Source: Shouchella xiaoxiensis (lineage in GTDB: Bacteria; Bacillota; Bacilli; Bacillales; Bacillaceae_D). From it: 64,000 nt of DNA. The stretch is taken from NCBI RefSeq assembly GCF_016907895.1, contig NZ_JAFBCV010000001.1, forward strand, positions 62,001 through 126,000, written 5' to 3'. The notes below the pieces were generated by a model. That model was not told the origin of the DNA and did not search any database. It saw nothing but the letters and a program-made list of their open reading frames with translations. Each line of letters begins with the position of its first letter. The stretch's first letter is position 1. A program made the position numbers and the translations under genes. Shown here piece after piece: positions 40,510-50,756 of the stretch.

Positions 40510-42723
40510 TTGAAGAAATGGTTACGCAAGCAAAGTATGTTACGAAAATACCTCTTATCTTACATTATTGTATTCACCTTACCAGTATTGCTGCTCGTTT
40601 TTTACTTTTATCCTCAGACGGCATCAATTATTGAGAATACAGCAACAGACAATGCGAATGCAGTTTTAAATCAAACGGTCCGGAATATTGATATGCAGCT
40701 TGGATCAATTGGACGTTATCCGGACGCAATCCATCGAAACAATTTAATTACACTGCAATTATTCCTAGACGAAAACAGCTATCATACAAATGAAATTATG
40801 ACGGAGATGGAAAAGCTTTATGGCTATCAATCGTTTGTTGATAAAGCCATTTTATTTAACAAGTACTCAGGTAGCTTTTATTCTTTTCCTGGAAGCTACA
40901 GTGGAGAAGATTTTAATGAACCGGGTAGTACCTTTTATTATCCAGAGTGGTCTAAATCCGAGATGCTGTCGGACTTAAATCAAGTCGATGAAATGGTACT
41001 GCGCCCAGCAGAACCGATTATTCAAAAAGGACAATGGCAACAAACGTATGATGCGGTTACCATTATGATGAGTGTTCCTTATCGGAATTTAAATGCATAT
41101 GGTGTGCTCATGCTCGTCATTCCAGAAGAGAATTTCTTTTTAGATGTTGCAACGAATACACCCCATCATATGTTCGTTCTTGAGGAAGAAGGAAGGTTGC
41201 TTGCTTCGTCAAACGGAGCTGATCAAGTCGACACAAGTCGATTAAGGGAGTGGCAAGCAGGCGAGCAAGTGACAATTGATGGAGTAAAATATGTTGTTAA
41301 CTTACAAGAATCTGCTTTACATGGAATAACGGTATTGAGCCTTACTTCAATCCAAGATGTATTACAAAGTTTAAGCCAGTTACAGTTTACGACTCTGCTA
41401 TTAATTTTGCTAATATTGGCGATTGAGTTTGGGTTAATCTATTTGTTTATTAAAACTAATTATGAACCAATTCGTAGATTAAGAATGCAGGCACTGGCGT
41501 CTGTTGAATCAATTCCGCAGCAGGGATTAAATGAATTTGAGACCGTTTCCTATGCGTTTGACAGTTTGCATAATGAAAATATGGAATTGGTCAATCAAAC
41601 GCTGAGAAATCAGAATCGTTCCAAGGAAAATCTATTAATTCAGTTGTTAAATGGAACCTTTTCAGAGGATGATCGATTGGCAGAACGAACACAGAAACGT
41701 GACGTTTATTTGCGGAATTTTATTTGTTGCATCACACTATTTGCTAAGGATCGGAACATAATTTCGTTACTAACGATAATAAGAGAAACATTTGGTTTAG
41801 ACGATTCGCTCTCATCAACTGCTTGTTATGGTATTGGGGGAATGAGGCATGAAGATTTCATCTTGATTGTTACATTTGATAACGAAGATGAGCTAAAAAC
41901 GTATATTCATCAACTGTACCAACTGCGTTCAATTTATCGTGTGGGAATTGGAACGTTGGAAGAAGCGAGTATGATGAACAAAAGCTATACGCACAGTCTG
42001 GCAGCGCTCGAAATGGCGATCCTCAATCAGAATGAGCAAGTCGTAGCTTTCGAAACAATCGATGTTGAGAATGCCGACAAGCTTCAGCTCCTTTTTGATT
42101 CGATTAATGCCTTAGAGATGACGATTGTTCGCGGCGATGCTGATCAATTCCAACTTCGATTAACTAAGCTGATGGAACAAATGAGAACATCAATCAACCG
42201 AATGGCTATTCTAAAGATGGTTTATATTAACACCCACAACATTCTCGCAAAAGAAATAAACAAAAGAGGACACCAAGAACCGTATTGCTACGCTTTATCT
42301 GAAAAAGAAATGAATCTAGAAGACTTGCATAGTAAACTCCACTTTATGGGGAAAGTCATTCAAGAAAATATGCAGCTGACAAAGCAGCAAAACGGATCTG
42401 TTAATATAAAGGAAATCCTGCAATATGTCGATGATCATTATTCAGAAGAAAGCATGTCTTTACAACGCATTGCTGACGAATTTCAGCTATCCTATTCAAA
42501 CTTTAGTCATTTTTTTAAGAAGAAAACAACCGAGAATTTTGCTGCATATTTAGAAAAAGTTCGGATTAACTCAGCTAAAACAAAACTTGTCGAAACCAAT
42601 CTAGCAATTAAAGAAATAGCGCTCCAGGTTGGCTATAGCAACGCCAATAGTTTCACACGTTCATTTAAAAAGACGATAGGACAAACACCGGGAGATTTTC
42701 GAAGGTTAAAGAAGGGGGAGTAA
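40510..42723 (+). CDS. Membrane-bound AraC-family sensor-regulator (YesS/YtdP-like)
   Basis: 737 residues from TTG 40510 (GGGG 6 nt upstream; a GTG at 40498 is also possible). Order: a membrane segment (LLSYIIVFTLPVLLLVFYFY), an extracellular sensor domain of about 240 residues, a second membrane segment (LLLILLILAIEFGLIYLF, about residue 300), a cytoplasmic spacer, and two C-terminal helix-turn-helix units (LQRIADEFQLSYSNFSHFFK and IKEIALQVGYSNANSFTRSFK). Signal sensing and DNA binding are in one protein, as in B. subtilis YesS/YtdP. It probably senses oligosaccharide outside the cell and activates the importer genes just upstream. Confidence 0.85.
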   Translation: MKKWLRKQSMLRKYLLSYIIVFTLPVLLLVFYFYPQTASIIENTATDNANAVLNQTVRNIDMQLGSIGRYPDAIHRNNLITLQLFLDENSYHTNEIMTEMEKLYGYQSFVDKAILFNKYSGSFYSFPGSYSGEDFNEPGSTFYYPEWSKSEMLSDLNQVDEMVLRPAEPIIQKGQWQQTYDAVTIMMSVPYRNLNAYGVLMLVIPEENFFLDVATNTPHHMFVLEEEGRLLASSNGADQVDTSRLREWQAGEQVTIDGVKYVVNLQESALHGITVLSLTSIQDVLQSLSQLQFTTLLLILLILAIEFGLIYLFIKTNYEPIRRLRMQALASVESIPQQGLNEFETVSYAFDSLHNENMELVNQTLRNQNRSKENLLIQLLNGTFSEDDRLAERTQKRDVYLRNFICCITLFAKDRNIISLLTIIRETFGLDDSLSSTACYGIGGMRHEDFILIVTFDNEDELKTYIHQLYQLRSIYRVGIGTLEEASMMNKSYTHSLAALEMAILNQNEQVVAFETIDVENADKLQLLFDSINALEMTIVRGDADQFQLRLTKLMEQMRTSINRMAILKMVYINTHNILAKEINKRGHQEPYCYALSEKEMNLEDLHSKLHFMGKVIQENMQLTKQQNGSVNIKEILQYVDDHYSEESMSLQRIADEFQLSYSNFSHFFKKKTTENFAAYLEKVRINSAKTKLVETNLAIKEIALQVGYSNANSFTRSFKKTIGQTPGDFRRLKKGE

Positions 42724-42732
42724 GATCTAAGC

Positions 42733-42759
42733 AGACGGTCAATTGGCCGTCTTTTTTTT
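42733..42759 (+). terminator. Rho-independent terminator
   Basis: AGACGGTC pairs with GGCCGTCT (42733-42752, loop AATT) and is followed by eight T. It ends the importer/regulator unit. Confidence 0.85.
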
Positions 42760-42805
42760 ATTAACATCAATTACCTTTGCTCCCCAAGCCCTTTCTAAGC
42801 TAAAA

Positions 42806-42819
42806 TGAAAGCGATTGCT
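42806..42819 (+). promoter_or_regulatory. Candidate cre (CcpA) site before the rhamnose regulator
   Basis: TGAAAGCGATTGCT fits TGWAANCGNTNNCW. It lies 36 nt before the AraC-type gene start. Confidence 0.5.
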
Positions 42820-42855
42820 AAGACCATTTAGTAAGAGGGAAAGGGGCGGGAGTAG

Positions 42856-43818
42856 ATGTCACTACTGGAAAAAATGTTGGCGCTTACGGAAGAAGAACAG
42901 GAGACGCTTCAATATCGTCAAGTCATGCAGGCTCGCTATACGTCAAAGCAAAGTTTCATTATCGAGGCAAACAAGTTCCTTGCCCCTGGTTCGGAGATCA
43001 TGGTTCGTAAACATACACGGTTTATTGATTTCCCGAAGCATCGGCATGACTACATTGAACTTAATTATGTTTATAACGGAAGTTTAAAACAGAAAATTGG
43101 TGAACAGGATATTCATTTAAAAAAAGGTGAACTTGTTGTTTTAAATCAGCATATTGAGCACCAAATTGATGCGTGTGATACAGAAGATATCGTCATCAAT
43201 TTTATTATTCAGCCTTCTTTTTTTAATTTTATTTTCTCGTTTTTGAATGTTGAAGGTCCGCTTTATTCATTTCTTATAGACAGTGTTCACGGCGGTAACG
43301 GGTTTGGACAATTCCTTTACTTTAAGTGTGCGGAAGAGGAATCAATTCAAATGTTGTTACAAAAAATGGTGGAAGAAATTATGAATCCGGATGCGTTTTC
43401 CCAAGCAACCACGAAGCTACACGTCGGTATGTTAATTATTGAACTGACAAAGAAAGCGGATACATTGGAAGGGAATTATGAAGGGACGTTACAAAATCAA
43501 TGGCTAAGAGAAGCACTTTCCTATATCCATGAACAATACAAGCAAGCGACGCTAACGGAACTGTCCGCACGGCTAAATCAACCGCATTATTTATTAAGTA
43601 AGCTCATAAAGAAGCGGACTGGCAAGACGTTTAAAGCAATCTTACAGGAGAAAAGACTTGATATAGCAAGGGAAATGCTTGTGCAGTCAGATCTCCCCGT
43701 TTCAGTCATAGCCGAAGAGGTTGGTTATGATAACTTTAGCTATTTCTATCAAATCTTCAAGAAGAAATTCGAGCAGACGCCGCTTGCATATCGGAAAAGA
43801 CAAGCTCCCCAAGAGTAA
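42856..43818 (+). CDS. AraC-family regulator with N-terminal cupin domain, likely rhamnose regulator
   Basis: 320 residues. The cupin part (about 55-130) has FPKHRHDYIELNYVYNGSL and KKGELVVLNQHIEHQ. The C-terminal helix-turn-helix units are TLTELSARLNQPHYLLSKLI and VSVIAEEVGYDNFSYFYQIFK. It precedes rhaB by 130 nt and has its own terminator, so it is probably the L-rhamnose-responsive activator of the rha operon. That role is inferred from position. Confidence 0.82.
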   Translation: MSLLEKMLALTEEEQETLQYRQVMQARYTSKQSFIIEANKFLAPGSEIMVRKHTRFIDFPKHRHDYIELNYVYNGSLKQKIGEQDIHLKKGELVVLNQHIEHQIDACDTEDIVINFIIQPSFFNFIFSFLNVEGPLYSFLIDSVHGGNGFGQFLYFKCAEEESIQMLLQKMVEEIMNPDAFSQATTKLHVGMLIIELTKKADTLEGNYEGTLQNQWLREALSYIHEQYKQATLTELSARLNQPHYLLSKLIKKRTGKTFKAILQEKRLDIAREMLVQSDLPVSVIAEEVGYDNFSYFYQIFKKKFEQTPLAYRKRQAPQE

Positions 43819-43839
43819 AAGGGAGCTTGTCTTTTTTTG
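43798..43839 (+). terminator. Rho-independent terminator overlapping the regulator's 3' end
   Basis: A 12-bp stem AGACAAGCTCCC (43798-43809) / GGGAGCTTGTCT (43821-43832) followed by seven T. The stop codon of the AraC-type gene is in the loop. Confidence 0.85.
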
Positions 43840-43893
43840 TTGCGAGGCACATAACGACAGTTATTAGATGAATAGCGCCATAGTGCTTTTGTT

Positions 43894-43907
43894 TGTAAAC
43901 GCTTAAT
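43894..43907 (+). promoter_or_regulatory. Candidate cre (CcpA) site before rhaB
   Basis: TGTAAACGCTTAAT matches the core TGTAANCGNTT of the cre consensus; the last bases deviate. It lies about 40 nt before the rhaB start. Confidence 0.5.
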
Positions 43908-43948
43908 ATGAAGGCACAATCTCCTTGAGGAAAACGAGGTGGGACCAT

Positions 43949-45379
43949 TTGATCAAATCAAGGTTAGCTGTAGACATCGGGGCATCCAGTGGCAGAGTAA
44001 TGGCTGGGTGGACAACGGGACACAATTTGGAGCTCAAAGAAGTCCATCGGTTTAAAAACGGGGCAACGCTAAAAGAAGGTCATTTCTGCTGGGACATTGA
44101 CTACTTGTATGAGCAAATTAAACGAGGTATTAAAGCAAGTGTGGAGCAAGGCTTAAATCCAACAAGCATTGGCATTAACACGTGGGCGGTCGATTTTGTC
44201 TTGTTGGATGAACACGATCATCGGTTAACGGAAGCCGTGTCCTACCGTGATGCGCGGACTGATGGGATCATGGAAGACGTGATCGATGTTTACGGCAAAG
44301 AAGTCCTTTATGAGCGGACGGGTATTGCGTTTCAACCGTTTAACACGCTCTATCAATTGTTAGCTATAAAGAGACGCCAGCCTGACATACTTGAGAATGC
44401 GCAAACGTTTTTAATGGTACCGGATTATCTACATTTCCTATTAACAGGAAAAAAGACAAATGAATACACCAATGCTACAACAACGCAGTTAATGAACGCG
44501 TTTACAAAAAAGTGGGATGAAGATTTACTAACAGAAATGGGTTTACCGACGCACATTTTTCAGGACACTCATCTACCTGGGACGAAGCTGAGTCCGCTTA
44601 AAGCAGACTTACAGCGAGAGTTAGGCGTGAGTCTTGATGTAATCTTGCCGGCTACCCACGATACAGCATCAGCGATCGCTGCTGTTCCTGAATGGCAGAC
44701 ATCGCTCTATATTAGTTCAGGCACGTGGTCACTCATTGGCATCGAAAACCCGTTCCCTATTTGTATAACGAAAGCGATGAACGATAACTTCACAAATGAA
44801 GGCGGTGTCAACTATCGCTTTCGGTTTTTGAAAAACATTATGGGCTTGTGGATGATTCAAGAAGTGCAGCGTCTTCTCCCTGACGAGTGGAGCTTTGCTG
44901 ATCTGGCAAAGGAGAGTCAAACGTCCACCTACTCTGGAAAAGTAGATGTTGATCAGCGTCGGTTTCTAAAGCCAGACAATATGATTGATGAGATTCAGTC
45001 TGCCTGTCGTGAAGCTGAACAAGAAATTCCTACTTCACCAGGTGACTTAGCAAAATGCATCTATGAGAGTTTGGCAGTTAGTTATGAAAAAGCAATAAAG
45101 CAGATTGAGGAAACGGTTGAGCGAACGTATGAACAGATTCACATTATTGGCGGAGGTTCTCAGAACGCCCAGCTCAATCAAATGTTGGCAGATCGAACGG
45201 GTAAAACGGTGCTTGCTGGGCCGAGCGAAGCGACGGCAGTAGGCAATCTGTTGATGCAATGGATTGCGGCTGGTGAAATCGTTTCGTTGGAAGAAGGTCG
45301 ATCAATGATAAAACAGTCGTTTCAAGTAGAAGAATATCAACCGCAAAGGAGCGAGCAACGCTATGCAGACAAGGTTTGA
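43949..45379 (+). CDS. rhaB: Rhamnulokinase
   Basis: FGGY-family kinase, 476 residues, that phosphorylates L-rhamnulose at C1. The start is TTG 43949, with GAGGTGG about 7 nt before it; the TTG at 43925 has no good site. The N-terminus [15 protein letters not shown] is typical of RhaB, as are [13 protein letters not shown] and the C-terminal [20 protein letters not shown]. It overlaps rhaA by 17 nt. Confidence 0.93.
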   Translation: MIKSRLAVDIGASSGRVMAGWTTGHNLELKEVHRFKNGATLKEGHFCWDIDYLYEQIKRGIKASVEQGLNPTSIGINTWAVDFVLLDEHDHRLTEAVSYRDARTDGIMEDVIDVYGKEVLYERTGIAFQPFNTLYQLLAIKRRQPDILENAQTFLMVPDYLHFLLTGKKTNEYTNATTTQLMNAFTKKWDEDLLTEMGLPTHIFQDTHLPGTKLSPLKADLQRELGVSLDVILPATHDTASAIAAVPEWQTSLYISSGTWSLIGIENPFPICITKAMNDNFTNEGGVNYRFRFLKNIMGLWMIQEVQRLLPDEWSFADLAKESQTSTYSGKVDVDQRRFLKPDNMIDEIQSACREAEQEIPTSPGDLAKCIYESLAVSYEKAIKQIEETVERTYEQIHIIGGGSQNAQLNQMLADRTGKTVLAGPSEATAVGNLLMQWIAAGEIVSLEEGRSMIKQSFQVEEYQPQRSEQRYADKV

Positions 45380-46628
45380 GAGTGCAAAAGAGCAGTATGA
45401 ACGATTAGGAGTGGATGTAGAGGCGGCATTTGAAAAAGTGTCACGCGTCCCGATTTCCGTACATTGCTGGCAAGGCGATGATTTGCGCGGTACGGAAACC
45501 GTTCAAAATGAATTATCAGGTGGCATTGATGTCACAGGAAATCATCCAGGTCGTGCCCGTAATGGCGATGAGCTGCGTGCGGATCTTGAAAAAGCACTAA
45601 GTCTGATTCCAGGGAAACACCGCGTCAATCTTCATGCGATGTATGCAGAAACGGATGGAGTTGTCGTTGAACGGGACGAGATTAAACCGGAGCATTTCAG
45701 AAAGTGGGTCGATTGGGCGCAGAAACTTGGCATTGGTCTTGATTTTAATCCAACTGTTTTTGGTCATCCGAAGGCAGATGATGGCTTAACGCTTGCCCAT
45801 CCGGACAAAGACATTCGCATGTTTTGGATTAACCATTGTAAAGCAAGCCGAGAAATCGCGGCTTATTTCGCAAAAGAACTGGGCAGTCCTTCCCTCGTTA
45901 ACATTTGGGTTCCTGACGGCTATAAGGATACGCCTAGTGACCGCCTGACACCTAGACGTCGCTTAAAAGAGTCCCTTGATGCGATTTATGAGGTGGACTA
46001 TGATTCGTCACTAGTCATCGATGCTGTGGAGAGCAAACTGTTCGGGATCGGTTCAGAAGCATTCGTTGTCGGGTCGCATGAATTCTACATGAATTATGCG
46101 AATCAGAGCGGCAAACTGTGCTTGCTTGATACGGGGCATTTTCATCCGACGGAAATGGTTTCAAATAAATTATCGGCGATGTTGCTGTTTCATGATCAAC
46201 TGGCGTTACATGTCTCACGTCCTGTCCGTTGGGATAGCGATCATGTCGTCACCTTTGACGATGAGTTGAAGGAAATTGCGATTGAACTTGTTCGGAATGA
46301 TGCACTTGACCGAGTCAATATCGGCCTTGATTTCTTTGATGCCAGTATTAATCGTGTCGCAGCATGGGCTATCGGGACACGTAATATGGTTAAAGCGCTC
46401 TTACATGCAGCACTTATGCCGCATGATTATATGAAGAAACTACAGGAAGAGGGAGACTTTACTTCCCGTCTCGCTTTACAAGAACAGTTAAAAACCTATC
46501 CGTTTGGCGATATGTGGGATGCCTATTGTAAAGAGCAAGGTGTGTTCATTGAAACAGAATGGCTTGACGATGTAAAAACGTATGAACAGAACGTTCAGTT
46601 TAAGCGTGAAGAAATCCAAACAGTTTAG
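45363..46628 (+). CDS. rhaA: L-rhamnose isomerase
   Basis: 421 residues; converts L-rhamnose to L-rhamnulose with Mn in a TIM barrel. Typical segments are [52 protein letters not shown] and [24 protein letters not shown] is upstream, inside rhaB. First enzyme of the pathway although second in gene order. Confidence 0.94.
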   Translation: MQTRFESAKEQYERLGVDVEAAFEKVSRVPISVHCWQGDDLRGTETVQNELSGGIDVTGNHPGRARNGDELRADLEKALSLIPGKHRVNLHAMYAETDGVVVERDEIKPEHFRKWVDWAQKLGIGLDFNPTVFGHPKADDGLTLAHPDKDIRMFWINHCKASREIAAYFAKELGSPSLVNIWVPDGYKDTPSDRLTPRRRLKESLDAIYEVDYDSSLVIDAVESKLFGIGSEAFVVGSHEFYMNYANQSGKLCLLDTGHFHPTEMVSNKLSAMLLFHDQLALHVSRPVRWDSDHVVTFDDELKEIAIELVRNDALDRVNIGLDFFDASINRVAAWAIGTRNMVKALLHAALMPHDYMKKLQEEGDFTSRLALQEQLKTYPFGDMWDAYCKEQGVFIETEWLDDVKTYEQNVQFKREEIQTV

Positions 46629-46652
46629 CGTTAATAGAAAGGTGAGACAAAA

Positions 46653-48725
46653 ATGGTCCAACAGTTATGGAATGAAGAAGAAGCAAAGAAAATAGAATCG
46701 GGTCTTGGAGAACTTGTCTACCGATCAAACTTAATCGGAAGCGACCGTGCCGTCTGTAACTGGGGCGGTGGAAATACGTCTATGAAAACAAAAGAAGTCG
46801 ATTTTCGTGGTGAAGAAGTAGACGTCATGTGGGTGAAAGGAAGCGGTTCTGACCTGGCAACAATGGGGGCTAAGAATTTCACAGCGTTACGTCTGGATGA
46901 TGTTCGTCCCCTGCTAGACAGGGAGGAAATGAGCGATGAGGAAATGGTGTCGTATTTGAGCCATTGCATGATTGATCATAGCCATCCTCGTGCATCGATT
47001 GAAACACTTTTACACGCTTTCCTTCCGTTTAAACATGTTGATCATACCCATCCTGATGCGATTATTAGCCTTTGCTGCGCAGAAAATGGAAGGGAGTTGG
47101 CAGAAGAACTATTTGGGAATCGTTATGTTTGGGTGCCTTATATTCGACCTGGTTTCACCCTTTCAAAAATGATTGCTGAAGGCGTTGCTGCAAATCCGCA
47201 TGCAGAATTAGTACTGATGGAAAAACACGGACTTGTCGTTTGGGGCGAAACAGCAAAAGAAAGCTACGATAAAACGATCTCAGTCATTAATGAAGCCGAA
47301 CAGTTTATTGCTGAGAAACGCGCAGATCAAACTGTTTTTGGCGGAGAGAAGTACAGTTCACTAGCAAAACAGACTCGTGAATCTCTTCTTGCAAAGGTCA
47401 TGCCGATCATTCGTGGAGCTGTTACTTATGAGGGAACACCAATGATTTTAACGTACGACGATTCTGACGCTACACTTGAGTTTGTAAACAGTCAAGATGC
47501 GAATACACTCTCACAAGTTGGCGCAGCTTGTCCCGATCATCTTGTACACACTAAGCGAATTCCATTATACGTTGAGTGGTCTCCAAGTGAGGATGATGTA
47601 GAAGGGCTAATCGCAGCAATTAAATTAGGCGTGATGAATTATCAAAAAGAGTATATAGCTTATTTTGAACGGAATCACAATGATGGAGACCAAATGTTTG
47701 AACCGTCCCCACGGGTATTGCTTATTCCTGGCATTGGCATGATTAATACTGGGAAATCTCTAGCAAATGCCAACGTTAGTGGTGCCTTGTATACAAGAGC
47801 GATTTCGGTCATGCGTGGTACGACGGCTCTTGGTTCATTTGTATCGTTAAATGAAGCTGAATCCTTCGCGATTGAATACTGGCCGCTTGAGCTTTACAAG
47901 CTGTCGCTTGCCCCAAAAGAAGCGGAATTTTCACGTAAAGTCGCTTTTGTCACAGGGGGAGCCGGTGGAATCGGTAGTGAAACATGTCGTCAATTTGCGA
48001 GCCTGGGTGCGCATGTTGTTTTGGCTGATTTGAATCTAGACGGTGCCGAAAAAGTGGCAACTGAAATCAATGAAACGTTTGGAGAAGGACGAGCGATTGC
48101 GCTTAAAATGGACGTGACGAATGAGGAAGCGATTCAGGCTGCCTTTGCTGAAGCAGCCCGTGTATTCGGTGGTGTGGACATCATTGTGAACAATGCAGGT
48201 CTTGCGACATCAAGTGCATTTGACGAGACAACATTAAAAGAATGGCAGCTGAACATGGATGTGCTTGGGACAGGGTATTTTCTTGTTGCTCGAGAAGCAT
48301 TTTCGCAAATGAAGGCGCAAGGAACTGGCGGAAGTATGGTCTTTATTGGATCAAAAAACTCGGTTTATGCAGGCAAAAACGTTTCTGCATATAGCGCGGT
48401 CAAAGCAATGGAAGCCCATCTTGCTCGCTGTATTGCGGCAGAAGGTGGCGAGTTTGGCATTCGTGTTAATACGGTTCTGCCGGATGCAGTGTTACAAGGG
48501 TCCGCAATTTGGGATTCTGCCTGGCGCGAAGAGCGAGCAGCCGCTTACGGGATTAAACCGGAAGAACTAGATGATCATTATAAAAAACGAACAACACTCG
48601 GTGTGCACATCTTTCCTACGGATATAGCGGAAGCGATTCTGTTCTTTGCTTCATCAAAAGCAGAAAAAACAACTGGCTGCATGTTAACCGTAGATGGTGG
48701 CGTACCAGCGGCGTTCACACGATAA
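46653..48725 (+). CDS. rhaEW: Bifunctional rhamnulose-1-phosphate aldolase / lactaldehyde dehydrogenase (RhaEW, YuxG-like)
   Basis: 690 residues made of two enzymes. Residues 1 to about 410 are a class II aldolase (zinc histidines in HVDHTHPDAI and the substrate region GGGNTSMKT) that splits L-rhamnulose-1-phosphate to dihydroxyacetone phosphate and L-lactaldehyde. Residues about 425-690 are a short-chain dehydrogenase (FVTGGAGGIGSETCRQF, NNAG, and the catalytic YSAVK) that oxidises the lactaldehyde. The size and order match B. subtilis YuxG. It removes the need for a separate rhaD. Confidence 0.92.
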   Translation: MVQQLWNEEEAKKIESGLGELVYRSNLIGSDRAVCNWGGGNTSMKTKEVDFRGEEVDVMWVKGSGSDLATMGAKNFTALRLDDVRPLLDREEMSDEEMVSYLSHCMIDHSHPRASIETLLHAFLPFKHVDHTHPDAIISLCCAENGRELAEELFGNRYVWVPYIRPGFTLSKMIAEGVAANPHAELVLMEKHGLVVWGETAKESYDKTISVINEAEQFIAEKRADQTVFGGEKYSSLAKQTRESLLAKVMPIIRGAVTYEGTPMILTYDDSDATLEFVNSQDANTLSQVGAACPDHLVHTKRIPLYVEWSPSEDDVEGLIAAIKLGVMNYQKEYIAYFERNHNDGDQMFEPSPRVLLIPGIGMINTGKSLANANVSGALYTRAISVMRGTTALGSFVSLNEAESFAIEYWPLELYKLSLAPKEAEFSRKVAFVTGGAGGIGSETCRQFASLGAHVVLADLNLDGAEKVATEINETFGEGRAIALKMDVTNEEAIQAAFAEAARVFGGVDIIVNNAGLATSSAFDETTLKEWQLNMDVLGTGYFLVAREAFSQMKAQGTGGSMVFIGSKNSVYAGKNVSAYSAVKAMEAHLARCIAAEGGEFGIRVNTVLPDAVLQGSAIWDSAWREERAAAYGIKPEELDDHYKKRTTLGVHIFPTDIAEAILFFASSKAEKTTGCMLTVDGGVPAAFTR

Positions 48726-48733
48726 CAAATAAC

Positions 48734-48762
48734 CCCTCTGCTTTCGAGCAGAGGGAGATTTT
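48734..48762 (+). terminator. Rho-independent terminator after rhaEW
   Basis: CCCTCTGCT / AGCAGAGGG (48734-48755) closed by a stable TTCG tetraloop, followed by a modest T run. Downstream rhaM may depend on read-through or its own promoter. Confidence 0.75.
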
Positions 48763-48772
48763 GCAACAAATT

Positions 48773-48786
48773 CGTAACCGCTTACT
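48773..48786 (+). promoter_or_regulatory. Weak cre-like site before rhaM
   Basis: CGTAACCGCTTACT keeps the central CGNTTAC of the cre consensus but starts with C. It lies between the terminator and rhaM. Confidence 0.3.
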
Positions 48787-48804
48787 TTTTGGAAGGGGAG
48801 ATTG

Positions 48805-49122
48805 ATGATGATACGAAAAGCATCCGTTATGCATGTATACAAAGATCACTATGAAGAGTACAAAAAACGACATGACGAACTATGGCCAGAAATGGAAGAG
48901 ATGTTAAAGGCGCATGGTGTAAGTGATTATTCAATTTTTCTGTTAGAGGACACAGGTCAGTTGTTTGCTTATTTACGTGTAGAAGATGAAGCCGTCTACG
49001 CACGCGTTTCCGAAACGGACATCTGTCAAAAGTGGTGGGCGTATATGGAACCATTGATGGAAACGAATAAAAACAACAGCCCTGTATCAATTGATTTAAC
49101 AGAAGTATTTTATTTGGCTTAA
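48805..49122 (+). CDS. rhaM: L-rhamnose mutarotase
   Basis: About 105 residues; interconverts alpha and beta anomers of L-rhamnose so that RhaA gets its preferred form. The dimeric alpha-beta-barrel family features are visible: [19 protein letters not shown] and [13 protein letters not shown]. Two neighbouring ATG codons (48805, 48808) are possible after GGAAGGGGAG. Confidence 0.92.
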   Translation: MMIRKASVMHVYKDHYEEYKKRHDELWPEMEEMLKAHGVSDYSIFLLEDTGQLFAYLRVEDEAVYARVSETDICQKWWAYMEPLMETNKNNSPVSIDLTEVFYLA

Positions 49123-49139
49123 CAAGGGAGGGCAAATGA

Positions 49140-50417
49140 ATGGCAGCGAAAAATAAAGGGATGAAAGCAACCATTACTGTGGCAATGTCTAATTACCTCG
49201 AAGCAGGGGCAATTGTTGCTGGTGCAGGCGGCTTAACGCTATGGGTTGAGTATTTACAGCTGACAGATATGTGGGTTGGATTACTCGGCGCGCTTAGTGC
49301 CAATGGCTTTGGAGCGGCAATCGGTGCACTATTAGGCGGGTACTTTGTGGACCGTTACGGTCGTAAATTTATCTATAAATACGATCTATTAATTTATATG
49401 GTAGGAATGCTGTTTATTATTTTCGCATTTAATTTTCCGATGTTGCTTATAGGCTACATTGTAGTCGGAATCGCTGTTGGTGCGCTCATACCAGCCGCTT
49501 GGACCTATATAGCAGAAGAGGCACCACCTAAAGAACGGGCAGCAAGGGTTGGTTGGAGTCAATTTGCTTGGTCGATTGGTCCGGCAATTACACTGTTTTT
49601 ATCGGTTGCTTTAGCACCACTCGGTTTACTTGGCAGCAGGCTAATCTTTGCACAGCTCTTTGTTGTCGCGATCATTACCTGGATCTTGCAGCAGCAAATC
49701 AATGAATCTACGATTTGGGAAGAGGAACAAAAGAAAGAAAAAGCCGTTCGTGCAGCAGGTAAGCAGGTTCAGAAAGGATCAATGAAAGATCTGTTTACTG
49801 TAAAAGCAAATGTGAAAGCGCTTGTTTTCTTAGTTGGCATCTACCTTTTCTGGAATCTCGTCGCAGGAACAATGGGTTATTTTATGCCATACATCTATGA
49901 AACGGTTGGTGGACTAACAGCCGCACAAGCTAACCTCTTGCAAGGTGTACTCTGGACCTTTACGGTCATTTCCACGTATGTTGTGTTCATTCGACTTGGT
50001 GACAAAGTCAATCGAAAGCTACTATTTGGAATTGGAAGCGTCATGGGTATCGTTGCTTGGATGATCTTAACCTTTGGTGGTATGGGCATTGTTGAATTGA
50101 TTCTGTTTGTTACGCTTTGGGGAATCGCAGCAGGCTTTGGCGCACAGGCGTTTTATGCTTTGTTTGCCAGCGAATTATTTCATACTAAATATCGCGCACA
50201 GGCGCAAGGGTTTATGTTCTTTGCCGTACGGATCGGTGTTGGTTTAATTTCACTAGTAGTGCCGGCGATGATTACTGGGATTGGCTTTCAGGCAGCAGGA
50301 ATCATTATGATTGTCTTCTTGGTAATCAGTCTAATCATTGGCATAACAATGGCGCCAGAGACACGTGGACGTTCACTTGAATCGATTCAAGACGAACGTT
50401 ATGGAAAAAGCGCATAG
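49140..50417 (+). CDS. MFS sugar porter, likely L-rhamnose importer
   Basis: 425 residues, twelve predicted membrane segments, of the major facilitator sugar-porter family. It has the loop motif GGYFVDRYGRKFIYKYD after segment 2 and the C-terminal PETRGRSLESIQDERYG. It follows rhaM by 17 nt with GGGAGGG before the ATG, so free L-rhamnose is the likely cargo. Substrate is inferred from context. Confidence 0.82.
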   Translation: MAAKNKGMKATITVAMSNYLEAGAIVAGAGGLTLWVEYLQLTDMWVGLLGALSANGFGAAIGALLGGYFVDRYGRKFIYKYDLLIYMVGMLFIIFAFNFPMLLIGYIVVGIAVGALIPAAWTYIAEEAPPKERAARVGWSQFAWSIGPAITLFLSVALAPLGLLGSRLIFAQLFVVAIITWILQQQINESTIWEEEQKKEKAVRAAGKQVQKGSMKDLFTVKANVKALVFLVGIYLFWNLVAGTMGYFMPYIYETVGGLTAAQANLLQGVLWTFTVISTYVVFIRLGDKVNRKLLFGIGSVMGIVAWMILTFGGMGIVELILFVTLWGIAAGFGAQAFYALFASELFHTKYRAQAQGFMFFAVRIGVGLISLVVPAMITGIGFQAAGIIMIVFLVISLIIGITMAPETRGRSLESIQDERYGKSA

Positions 50418-50459
50418 ACTTTAAGCTAGAGACTGGGACAAAAGTAGATAGACAGACCA

Positions 50460-50499
50460 AAACGACGAACATTCCTAAAAATAGGAACGTTCGTCGTTT
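50460..50499 (+). terminator. Long hairpin terminator after the MFS gene
   Basis: AAACGACGAAC (50460-50470) pairs with GTTCGTCGTTT (50489-50499), with one internal mismatch and a further 6-bp inner stem. Followed by AT-rich DNA. Confidence 0.75.
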
Positions 50500-50510
50500 A
50501 ATTTATATTA

Positions 50511-50620
50511 AAATGAGCGGAAGGAGAATCTGAAGACTCTGAAGTGACGGTTTTCCACGAGGGAGGCTGAGGCCGTGCCCCCGGAAAGCGAAGGATTCTC
50601 CTGTAGCGGTGCTACTCAGC
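50511..50620. repeat. Bacillus-type intergenic repeat element
   Basis: A GC-richer, non-coding stretch of about 110 nt in an AT-rich gap. It contains GGAGAATC (50523-50530) and its inverted copy GATTCTCC (50594-50601), with the internal GAGGCTGAGGCCGTGCCC (about 50562-50579) and GGAAAGCGAAGGATTCTCC. From memory this resembles a dispersed intergenic repeat common in Bacillus and relatives; only one copy is in the window. Confidence 0.55.
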
Positions 50621-50675
50621 ATATTGTAGATTATTCGTCTTTTCATCTATTCCTTTTAGTTATAAATGATTGTCA

Positions 50676-50705
50676 TTGACACGTTACTGTGAAAGCGGTT
50701 ATATT
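50676..50705 (+). promoter_or_regulatory. Sigma-A promoter with overlapping cre site
   Basis: TTGACA at 50676-50681 and TATATT at 50700-50705 with an 18-nt spacer. A cre-like TGAAAGCGGTTATA (50690-50703) overlaps the -10 region, so CcpA binding would block initiation. The promoter serves the TIM-barrel epimerase gene. Confidence 0.6.
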
Positions 50706-50756
50706 CAGAGGGAATTAACTGATAGTCTGTATTTTCATATTATTTTATGAAGGAGC

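Noticed and set aside
50420-50660. Riboswitch or small RNA gene
   Set aside because: The region is better explained by a terminator, a dispersed repeat and the next gene's promoter; no known riboswitch core was recognised.
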